The notes below the pieces were generated by a model that was not told the DNA's origin, made no database searches, and saw only the letters and a list, made by a program, of their open reading frames with translations. Below are positions 1 to 6,096 of a DNA stretch of 15,855 nt, in pieces. Location of the stretch: contig DNAS01000100.1 in NCBI GenBank assembly GCA_003485185.1, positions 13,363-29,217 of the forward strand, written 5' to 3'. Both the position numbers and the translations under genes were made by a program. Within the stretch, counting starts at the first letter, position 1. The number at the start of each line of letters is the position of its first letter. Origin of the DNA: Phycisphaerales bacterium. Lineage in GTDB: Bacteria > Planctomycetota > Phycisphaerae > SM23-33.

Positions 1-845
1 AACTGGTCGAACAGGCGGTTGAAACCCAATTCGGCGAAGATCGCCCGCAGGGGCTCAGCTGGAACGCCCGCGAAGGCAAACTGATCCAGCGAGCATTGCA
101 TCGGCACGTTGCGGTCCAGCGTCACCAGCTTGCGGGACAGCTCGAGCGTGTCGGCGGCGGCCAGCAGGTTCTCCCGCAGCTTGGGCGACTGCTCGTCGGC
201 GTGCTGGAGCACTTCCGCAGCCGAACCGTATTTGGCGATGAGCTTCGCGGCGGTTTTGGGCCCAATGCCCTGAACGCCGGGGATGTCGTCGGTCTTGTCG
301 CCGGTGAGGGTCTGGACCTCGACGGCTTGGTCGCGGCGGTATCCCTTGGCCGATTCGATGGCGGCGGCGTCGAGCACCTCGTCCTTCATCGGGTCGTACA
401 GCCGGACGTGCTCGCCGACGAGCTGGTCAAGGTCCTTGTCGCGGCTGATGATCATTACGTCCGTCTCCGGACTGGCGAACCGGTCGGCGACGGTCGCGAT
501 GACGTCGTCGGCCTCGTAGCCCTCGACGCGGAGCACGGGGATCCCCATCGCCTCGACGATCTGGAAGATGCGCCGGACCTGCGGCAGCATGTCCTCGGGC
601 ATGGCCGGGCGGCTGGACTTGTATTGCGGATACTCCCGCCTGCGGAGGAGCTTTTCGGCCGGGCCGTCCACCGCCATCGCCAGGTAGCGGGGGCGGCGCT
701 CGGCGATGAACTTCAGCAGCATGGTGCAGAAGACGTACGTCGCCCGCGTGGGCTCGCCGGTGGGGCTGGTCAGATCGCGGAAGGGGGCGTAATAGGCCCG
801 GTATATCTGCGAATGCCCGTCGAGGATGTAGACCGTCTCGCTCAT
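1..845 (-). CDS. polA: DNA polymerase I, N-terminal 5' nuclease part (partial)
   Basis: The protein begins MSETVYILDGHSQIYRAYYA and is open to the left edge, so only the first 281 residues are present. They form the flap/5'-3' exonuclease domain of DNA polymerase I, which removes RNA primers and damaged strands in replication and repair. Visible metal-site acids are D9, D60, the EADD motif at 111-114, D136 and D138 in SRDKDLD, and D183, D186 and D187 in TGDKTDDIPG. The helix-hairpin-helix GVQGIGPKTAAKLI lies at about 190-203. The proofreading and polymerase domains would be beyond the window, so a stand-alone 5' nuclease cannot be excluded. The ATG at 845 has no Shine-Dalgarno site but sits 9 nt after a -10 box, which supports this start. 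The gene is divergent from the membrane protein at 948. Confidence 0.93.
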   Translation of the reverse strand, partial: MSETVYILDGHSQIYRAYYAPFRDLTSPTGEPTRATYVFCTMLLKFIAERRPRYLAMAVDGPAEKLLRRREYPQYKSSRPAMPEDMLPQVRRIFQIVEAMGIPVLRVEGYEADDVIATVADRFASPETDVMIISRDKDLDQLVGEHVRLYDPMKDEVLDAAAIESAKGYRRDQAVEVQTLTGDKTDDIPGVQGIGPKTAAKLIAKYGSAAEVLQHADEQSPKLRENLLAAADTLELSRKLVTLDRNVPMQCSLDQFAFAGVPAEPLRAIFAELGFNRLFDQ

Positions 846-854
846 GCGGTCATC

Positions 855-883
855 ACGCTACCGGGCATGCGACGGGGCGTCAA
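855..883 (-). promoter_or_regulatory. polA promoter, predicted near-leaderless
   Basis: On the minus strand TTGACG (883-878) and TAGCGT (860-855) are separated by exactly 17 nt. Nine bases separate the -10 from the polA ATG. A usual start point about 7 nt after the -10 would leave a leader of 0-3 nt, which fits the absence of a Shine-Dalgarno sequence. Confidence 0.5.
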
Positions 884-912
884 CGTCAAACCCGCGCCGG
901 GGCGATTCCCAT

Positions 913-941
913 TTGACCCGAGGCCCCGCGCGCGGTGTAAT
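913..941 (+). promoter_or_regulatory. Promoter of the 948 gene, predicted leaderless
   Basis: TTGACC (913-918) and TGTAAT (936-941) have a 17-nt spacer and each match the sigma-70 consensus at five of six positions. Only GGGCCC separates the -10 from the ATG at 948, so transcription should begin at or next to the start codon. Confidence 0.6.
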
Positions 942-947
942 GGGCCC

Positions 948-1514
948 ATGCTTGGAAGACTGCGAAGGACAACCGGGCTGGACGTCGGGCTGGCGCTGGG
1001 CTTCTCGGGCGTGTCGTACCTGGTGTGGGCCCTGGTCGCCGGCAACAGTCGCGAACTCGTCCAGCAGATGATCTGGTCGGCGGACCTGCGCCGCACGGCC
1101 GTGCCCGCGTTCACCCAGAACGTCAAGATTTTCTTCGTCGATGCGGGGTTCGTCATCGACCTGGCCGGTGTGGCCTGGATGATCCTGTCGCTGGCGCTGG
1201 TGCTGCTCGCCTCGCGGCAGAAGATCAGCATCTCGTGGTCGTGGGTGTCGGCCATCTGCCAGGCGTTTGGCGCGGCGCTGGGTGGTGTGCTGGTGGCGTG
1301 GGCAGTCTACATGCCGCACGTCGTGCCCGCCCGGGCCGGCGAGCCTGCCCGCACTGGATTCGAGCAGGTCAGCGCAATTTCCCTGCCCATTCTCGTGCCC
1401 CTGGCCGTGCTGCTGTGGGTGACGTGCCTGATCTGGCTGCTGGTGGAGCGGGCGCGTCTCAGCCGCCACGGCCCCACCCTCACGGACGGCCTGCGAACGA
1501 ACATCTTTCGGTAA
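948..1514 (+). CDS. Hypothetical four-helix inner-membrane protein
   Basis: This protein of 188 residues belongs to no family I recognise. It has four clear hydrophobic segments at about 11-31, 64-88, 98-121 and 143-166, a basic N-terminus (MLGRLRRTTG) and a polar C-terminal tail (VERARLSRHGPTLTDG). The loop between helices 1 and 2 (about 32-63) is polar and contains no cysteine pair or catalytic motif. The reading frame stays open far upstream, but that part is antisense to polA and is discarded. ATG 948 is chosen because a promoter with a 17-nt spacer ends 6 nt before it. The 3' end converges on the VWA gene with 14-15 bp between stops and no hairpin terminator. Function unknown; a structural or small-molecule membrane role cannot be distinguished. 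Confidence 0.75.
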   Translation: MLGRLRRTTGLDVGLALGFSGVSYLVWALVAGNSRELVQQMIWSADLRRTAVPAFTQNVKIFFVDAGFVIDLAGVAWMILSLALVLLASRQKISISWSWVSAICQAFGAALGGVLVAWAVYMPHVVPARAGEPARTGFEQVSAISLPILVPLAVLLWVTCLIWLLVERARLSRHGPTLTDGLRTNIFR

Positions 1515-1529
1515 CGTTTTTCGCTTGCT

Positions 1530-4115
1530 CTACACTAAGCCTTTTCGCTTTCGCACCGCCCATTCCAGGCACAGCAGGGCGATGTAGGCGATTACAAGCG
1601 GCCAGGGGTGGGTCGCGGCCAGGTCTTCGTAGACGAGCCTGCGGCGGATTTCGGGACGCGCTTCGACCTGGAGGTCCTGGAACATCTTTTCGATCGACGA
1701 GAGCGGCACGAACCGCCCGTTCGTCGTGACCGACATCTGTCGCAGCAGGCCCATGTTCGCCAGCACGTCGAGCGATTCCAGGTCGGTGTCTCCGATTTCG
1801 AAGCGGTGCTCCGCCGTCAGCTCCTGCCCGGCGACGTTCGTTTTGATCCGCAGCGTATAGACGCCCGCCTGGGCCGGGGGGCGAAGCTGCCCGCGGAGCT
1901 TGTCCGCGCCGGCAGAAAGGCGGACCGCCGTCGCCTTGCCGTCGGGAGCGGAGATCGTCGCCTCGACGGTGGGATTGGGAATCGTCCGGCCCGACGGATC
2001 CTCCACGCCGGCCGTCACCTCGATTGTCTGCACCCCGGCCGCGAGCTTGCGAAGCTCGTAGCTGCTGCGGTCAGTCGAAATCCACAGGTTGCCCTTCGGC
2101 GCCGCAAGATACAGCGCCACCTGCCGCCAGAAGCGTTTCTGGCTTTCTTCGGTCGGCTCGGGGGAGAGAACCCATTGCCAGGTCGTGTCGAAGGCGATAA
2201 CCAGCGACCGCCCCGAACCGTACTGCTGGACCACGATCATCGGCTCGCCGGTGCCACGGTCGGTGGCCAGCGCCACCGCGCCGAGCTTCAACTCGCCGAG
2301 CCGGCTGGCGCCGGGCATCTCGGGCAGCTTGGCCCAGGCGGCCGAAACGTCGCCCGCCAGCGGATCGATCTGCATGAGCGGATCAGCCTTTCCCTCAGCC
2401 GTGGGGACGATCTTGACGTCCCGGTCAATCTGCCCGGAGGACTTGTCCATCTTCACCGGAAGCACGTCGGCAACGGGAGTGCCGCCCCAACCGCCGGGCC
2501 CGAAGCTGTTTCGCCCGCCGATCATGCAGAGCCCCTTGCCTCGCCTGGAGACCAGTTCCTTGATGATCTCCAACTGCTTGGGCGTGAAGTGCGACGCGGC
2601 CACGTCGCCCAGGAGGATCGCGTGGTAGCTGAGCCAGTCCTCAAGTTTTTCGCCCAGGGGCGGGGGGCGGTCTTCCTGAAGCGGCTGGAGGAGCACGCGC
2701 CGGTCCACGGAGAGTTTCTGCCCGCTGGCCAGGGCGCGGGTGATGTACTTGCTCTCGAAACGGAACTTGCCCTCGATGTAGAGGATCCGCAAGCCGGTGT
2801 CATGGACGCGGACAAGTTTGGCGGCGGCGGGGCGCCCGCCCAGGTCGCGAGGCGGTGTGCCGATGAGTTTCGCGCCGACGGTCAGGCGGTGTGTTCCCAC
2901 CGCCAGCGGCACGTGCGCGAACTCCACGGAGAGGGTCCGCCGTCCACTGTCGAGCGTGAACGTCTGCTTGCCCACCTCCTTGTCGCCGAAGGTGCAGGTG
3001 ACCTCGACCTCGCGCCCTTTCAGTCCGAGAGCGTCGATCCTGGCGGAAATCGGCAGGCGGTTAAACGCCTGGACCTCGTCGGGGGCGGTCATCTCGCGGA
3101 CGTTGAGCGTCTTGAGCGATCCGACGACCGTTTCCGAGCCGACGCCGACGGTATAGATCGGGACGCCCGCGGCGGCCAGGCCTGCCGCCAGGCGCTCCGG
3201 GTCGGTGGCGGTGTCGGCGTTGGAGCAGCCGTCGGACAGCAGGATGAGGGCGGCGACGTTCCGTCCGGCGCGGGCGGCCTGCTCGAACAGGGCGGCGGCG
3301 CTGTCGGCGATGGCGGTGGCGGGGCCGGCCGCCGTAGGAATCGCCTCGGCGACCGCGACGCGACGATGGTCTCGGTCGATTGTCGCCAGGGGCAAGGCGG
3401 TGGAAGTGAAAGTGAAAACCTCCACGTCGGCCTGCTCCGCCAGCCGGGCCAACGCCCCGCGCGAAGCCGCCAGCGCCTGCCGTACCGCGTCGATCCGCTG
3501 GGCCGGTTCCGCGCCGGCGGCCGGCAGCGTCTGCGTGTAGTCCGTCGGCATGTCCCGCCGGGACATCGACGACGACGTGTCCACCCCCACCAGCACCACG
3601 CTGCGAACCTCCTCCTGCTTTTCGTATGCCAGGGTGGGCCTCAGCAAGGCCATCGCCAGCAGCACCAGCGCCGCCATCCGCAGGATCAGGAACGTCCGCT
3701 TCAGTCTCGAGGGAACGGGGGCGGTTGTTTTTCGATACGCGCGAACCGCCCACACGACGGCTGCGGCGATCACCGCGACAATCGCCCCAGCCGGGGCACC
3801 GTTGGGGCGCCACTGGACGGCCACGATCGCCAGCAGCGCCAACAGCGTGCCGCGCAAGCATTCGAGCAGCACCCGTCGGGAGCGCCCGTGCCCGTCTCCG
3901 GCGGCGGCAAAGACCGCCGCCGCTGCCGCCACCAGCGGGCCGGCCGCCAGCGCGCCCAGCGACAGAAGGATCGCCGCGCCGGGCGACCGCCCGCGCCACA
4001 GGGACCGCAGCAGCGCCCCCAGCTCCCAGCCCAGCGCGAGCACGGCGGCGACGGTCATCACGACCGTCCACTTCGGGGGGAAGAACTGGACTGTCACGCC
4101 CAACAGGGGTTCCAT
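1530..4115 (-). CDS. Large membrane VWA protein with GATase1-like domain
   Basis: This protein has 861 residues. About five hydrophobic helices lie in residues 16-160 and one more near the C-terminus (about 838-854), followed by RKRKG, so the body is probably held outside the membrane. A von Willebrand A domain spans about 172-330 with an intact MIDAS: D179-x-S181-x-S183 in DTSSSMS, T267, and D295 in LLSDG. The region 440-650 resembles a class I glutamine-amidotransferase-like fold (LRILYIEGK, then HAILLGDV and GLCMIGGRNSFGPGG) but I see no Cys-His-Glu triad. A beta-sandwich-like part (about 690-775) follows. Related planctomycete proteins usually close a MoxR ATPase-DUF58-VWA operon. Here no MoxR or DUF58 gene is adjacent, so it stands alone. 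The start has no clear Shine-Dalgarno site but a good -10 8 nt upstream. A role in envelope protein assembly is a guess. Confidence 0.88.
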   Translation of the reverse strand: MEPLLGVTVQFFPPKWTVVMTVAAVLALGWELGALLRSLWRGRSPGAAILLSLGALAAGPLVAAAAAVFAAAGDGHGRSRRVLLECLRGTLLALLAIVAVQWRPNGAPAGAIVAVIAAAVVWAVRAYRKTTAPVPSRLKRTFLILRMAALVLLAMALLRPTLAYEKQEEVRSVVLVGVDTSSSMSRRDMPTDYTQTLPAAGAEPAQRIDAVRQALAASRGALARLAEQADVEVFTFTSTALPLATIDRDHRRVAVAEAIPTAAGPATAIADSAAALFEQAARAGRNVAALILLSDGCSNADTATDPERLAAGLAAAGVPIYTVGVGSETVVGSLKTLNVREMTAPDEVQAFNRLPISARIDALGLKGREVEVTCTFGDKEVGKQTFTLDSGRRTLSVEFAHVPLAVGTHRLTVGAKLIGTPPRDLGGRPAAAKLVRVHDTGLRILYIEGKFRFESKYITRALASGQKLSVDRRVLLQPLQEDRPPPLGEKLEDWLSYHAILLGDVAASHFTPKQLEIIKELVSRRGKGLCMIGGRNSFGPGGWGGTPVADVLPVKMDKSSGQIDRDVKIVPTAEGKADPLMQIDPLAGDVSAAWAKLPEMPGASRLGELKLGAVALATDRGTGEPMIVVQQYGSGRSLVIAFDTTWQWVLSPEPTEESQKRFWRQVALYLAAPKGNLWISTDRSSYELRKLAAGVQTIEVTAGVEDPSGRTIPNPTVEATISAPDGKATAVRLSAGADKLRGQLRPPAQAGVYTLRIKTNVAGQELTAEHRFEIGDTDLESLDVLANMGLLRQMSVTTNGRFVPLSSIEKMFQDLQVEARPEIRRRLVYEDLAATHPWPLVIAYIALLCLEWAVRKRKGLV

Positions 4116-4123
4116 GCGAGCCT

Positions 4124-4152
4124 AAGCTACTCGCGGGGAGGTTCCTTGGCAA
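4124..4152 (-). promoter_or_regulatory. VWA gene promoter, predicted leaderless
   Basis: On the minus strand TTGCCA (4152-4147) and TAGCTT (4129-4124) are 17 nt apart. Eight bases separate the -10 from the ATG at 4115, placing the transcription start within one or two bases of the start codon. Confidence 0.5.
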
Positions 4153-4268
4153 CGATGCTCCCGACGGGCACGACGAATGGAGCGGCCGGGCGGGGACTGG
4201 TTTCGTCGCCCCCGGTTCGATAGACTCCTCTTGCGGGATGCGCATTTTCCCCCGCGCGAGGATTTTCG

Positions 4269-4724
4269 ATGCCCCCAGAGACGTCGTGGTTGCGGTACGT
4301 GGAAGACAAATACGGCGTCCGTCTGCGCAGCGAAACGCGGCCAGTGGACGTGGCAAACCTGTTCGCGACGCAGACGGAAATCGAACTGGTCAAATACAAA
4401 CTCGTCCGCGAGGAGGGCTTCCGCGTTGACGAGCCGGTGGTTGCCTTCCAGGGCGGACGGGGGCGGATTTACTTGATCGACGGGCACACGCGCGCCCGCG
4501 TCGTGTTCGACCGCGATCGGCCGTCTCTGCCCGCGGTCGTGCTGGCCTGCGACGATCTTCGGGTGGCGGAAGAAGTGCATCGCATGGCGGAACTTGCTGG
4601 CGGGGGGGAGGTGAAGCAGGTCCGGGAGATTCCCATCGTGGACCGGCTCGGGGAAGGCAGCGAGGCCTGGCGCCGGCGCCGGCAGGAACTGCTCGACAAG
4701 TGGCGCCGTTCCCGTGAGGGGTAG
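4269..4724 (+). CDS. Small ParB/Srx-fold domain protein
   Basis: This protein has 151 residues. Residues about 23-95 look like the ParB N-terminal/sulfiredoxin-like fold: an early VDVANLFATQTEIEL segment, then a beta strand (GRIYLIDGH) leading into the signature DGHTRAR (71-77), then a second hydrophobic strand (LPAVVLACDD). The signature resembles the G-x-x-R box of ParB and the GCHR box of sulfiredoxin, but a threonine (T74) stands where sulfiredoxin has its catalytic cysteine. The C-terminal third (about 100-151) is charged and helical, with RRRRQELLDKWRRSR. There is no helix-turn-helix or dimerisation domain, and it is far shorter than partition ParB. GAGGA at 4258-4262 supports the ATG. 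TAGACT (4221-4226) could be its -10. It is divergent from the VWA gene and may act with it, but that is speculation; molecular function unknown. Confidence 0.72.
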   Translation: MPPETSWLRYVEDKYGVRLRSETRPVDVANLFATQTEIELVKYKLVREEGFRVDEPVVAFQGGRGRIYLIDGHTRARVVFDRDRPSLPAVVLACDDLRVAEEVHRMAELAGGGEVKQVREIPIVDRLGEGSEAWRRRRQELLDKWRRSREG

Positions 4725-4767
4725 ATTCTCCGCGTTTTTTGTCGGGTGAAAGTCTCGGTTTTCCGGA

Positions 4768-4796
4768 TTGACAGGCTGCCCCTGTCGGGGTACGGT
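4768..4796 (+). promoter_or_regulatory. Promoter of the aminotransferase-serA operon
   Basis: A consensus -35 TTGACA (4768-4773) is followed after 17 nt by TACGGT (4791-4796), which keeps the key T, A and final T of a -10 box. Transcription would start near 4803 and give a leader of about 140 nt before the ATG at 4944. Confidence 0.65.
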
Positions 4797-4802
4797 TAAA
4801 GC

Positions 4803-4943
4803 AACCTAGCGCAGGGCTGAATGGGGGAAAACGCGGTCCGGGCGCGACGGACAAAAGAATACCGCGTCGGAAGGCAACCGTAGGAAGGGCCTGCGGCTCT
4901 GCCAGCTTGCTTCCGGTCGCATAACCTTTCTGGGAGGTCTCCC
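4803..4943 (+). promoter_or_regulatory. Structured 5' leader RNA, candidate riboswitch or attenuator
   Basis: Three hairpins can be drawn by eye. First, CGCGGT (4832-4837) pairs with ACCGCG (4861-4866), enclosing CCG/CGG (4838-4840 with 4848-4850) and leaving a 10-nt A-rich bulge at 4851-4860. Second, CGGAAG (4868-4873) pairs with CTTCCG (4910-4915), continues after one bulged G with CAA/TTG (4875-4877 with 4907-4909), and encloses CCGTAGG (4878-4884) paired with CCTGCGG (4890-4896) around loop AAGGG. Third, a hairpin covers the ribosome binding site. Pairing that involves over 16 base pairs in the middle element suggests real RNA structure. I cannot match it to a riboswitch class I know, and I see no terminator U-tract, so translational control is the more likely mode. 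Confidence 0.5.
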
Positions 4944-4944
4944 A
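4931..4944 (+). promoter_or_regulatory. Hairpin sequestering the aminotransferase ribosome binding site
   Basis: TGGGA (4931-4935) and TCCCA (4940-4944) are exact inverted repeats around GGTC. The Shine-Dalgarno GGGAGG (4932-4937) lies in the 5' arm and loop, and the 3' arm includes the A of the start codon. The stem is short (5 bp), so it would be a switch that opens easily rather than a hard block. Confidence 0.45.
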
Positions 4945-6083
4945 TGATCAAGCAGCGCCTGTTTACCCCCGGTCCCACTGACGTTCCCCCCGAAGTCCTG
5001 ATCGAGATGGCCAAGCCCATCTTCCATCACCGCACGCAGCGGTTCAAGGACATGTTCGCAGCCGTCAACGAGGGGCTCAAAAAGCTGTTCGTGACGTCGA
5101 ACGACGTGCTGACGATTGCCGGTTCGGGCACTGCCGGCATGGAGGCGGCCATCGCCTGCGCCGTGCCGCGCGACAAGAAGGTTCTGGTCGCCAACGGTGG
5201 AAAGTTCGGCGAGCGCTGGGTGAAGGTGGCGAAGGTGTACGGACTGAACGTGGACGAGGTGAAATCGGAGTGGGGCACGGCGATTACGCCCGCCCAGGTC
5301 CGCGAGAAACTCGCCACCGGGCAGTATGGCGCGGTGGTGGTGGTGCACAGCGAGACGTCCACGGCGACGGCGTGCGACCTGGCGGGCATCGGCGCGGAGG
5401 TGGCCAAGACCGACGCGCTGCTGCTGGCGGACTGCATCACGTCGGCCGGCGCCCTGCCGCTGAAGGTGGACGAGTGGGGCGTGGACATTGCCGGAACGGG
5501 CAGCCAGAAGGCCCTGATGCTCCCGCCGGGGCTGGCCAACGTCGCCGTCAGCGCCAAGGCATGGAAGGTCATCGAGAACCTCAAGGCGCCGTGCTTCTAC
5601 CTGGACCTCAAGGCGTATCGCAAGACTCTGGCCAAGCAGGATGTTCCCTACACACCGGCGGTGACGCTGATCCGCGGCATGCAGGTCGCCCTGGACATGA
5701 TCCATGCGATCGGCATCGAGAAGGTCTGGGCGCGGACGGCCTTGCTGGCCAAGGCCACCCGCGAGGCGATGAAGGCGCTGGGAATGACCGTGTTCAGCAA
5801 GCAGCCCAGCGACAGCGTGACGGGCATCGTCTATCCCGAAGGCGTGGACGACAAGAAGTTCCGCAACAAGGTGCTGCGGGACAAGTGGGGCTCGTCGGTC
5901 GCCGGCGGGCAGGACGAGATGGAAGGCAAGATGTTCCGCGTCTCCCACATGGGCTACACGGACCCGCTGGACACGCTGGGGCTGGTCGCCGCCGTCGAGT
6001 ACGGCATGACCGATTGCGGCGTGAAGGTGCCGGTCGGCAAGGGCGTTGCCCGGGCGGCCGAAATCCTCAAGGACTGGAACTGA
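4944..6083 (+). CDS. Class V aminotransferase, probable phosphoserine or serine/alanine-glyoxylate type
   Basis: This 379-residue PLP enzyme is of the alanine-glyoxylate/serine-pyruvate aminotransferase family. It opens with FTPGPTDVPPEV (7-18) and HHRT (28-31), the substrate-binding N-terminus of that group. GSGTAGMEAA (60-69) is the PLP-phosphate region, D163 in LLADCITSAG contacts the pyridine nitrogen, and K189 in GTGSQKALMLPPG is the expected Schiff-base lysine. It has the usual family length. serA follows after 13 bp, which suggests this gene supplies the transamination of 3-phosphohydroxypyruvate in the phosphorylated serine pathway, as is inferred for the class V aminotransferase beside serA in Thermotoga. 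It is not a canonical SerC by sequence. An alternative is glyoxylate or pyruvate transamination. The start is fixed by GGGAGG six bases upstream. Expression may be controlled by the structured leader. Confidence 0.9.
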   Translation: MIKQRLFTPGPTDVPPEVLIEMAKPIFHHRTQRFKDMFAAVNEGLKKLFVTSNDVLTIAGSGTAGMEAAIACAVPRDKKVLVANGGKFGERWVKVAKVYGLNVDEVKSEWGTAITPAQVREKLATGQYGAVVVVHSETSTATACDLAGIGAEVAKTDALLLADCITSAGALPLKVDEWGVDIAGTGSQKALMLPPGLANVAVSAKAWKVIENLKAPCFYLDLKAYRKTLAKQDVPYTPAVTLIRGMQVALDMIHAIGIEKVWARTALLAKATREAMKALGMTVFSKQPSDSVTGIVYPEGVDDKKFRNKVLRDKWGSSVAGGQDEMEGKMFRVSHMGYTDPLDTLGLVAAVEYGMTDCGVKVPVGKGVARAAEILKDWN

Positions 6084-6096
6084 GAGGAGCCCACCC

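Noticed and set aside
96..947. Upstream extension of the 948 gene as a 472-residue protein
   Set aside because: The added part is the antisense of polA; the promoter and hydrophobic profile place the start at 948.
1608..4223. Long plus-strand open frame of 871 codons opposite the VWA gene
   Set aside because: Its translation is rich in Arg, Gly, His and Gln with no domain pattern, as expected of the GC-rich complement of a real gene with intact MIDAS motifs.
4269..4724. Sulfiredoxin or chromosome-partition ParB
   Set aside because: The sulfiredoxin cysteine is replaced by threonine, and the helix-turn-helix and C-terminal dimer domains of partition ParB are absent.
4718..4740. Terminator after the ParB-like gene (T6 run at 4735-4740)
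   Set aside because: The only stem before the T-run is 4 bp with a G-T pair and three unpaired bases in between, too weak to call.
4855..4866. T-box-like sequence (TACCGCG) in the serine leader
   Set aside because: The conserved GGGTGG part is missing, no terminator/antiterminator pair follows, and no specifier loop could be drawn.
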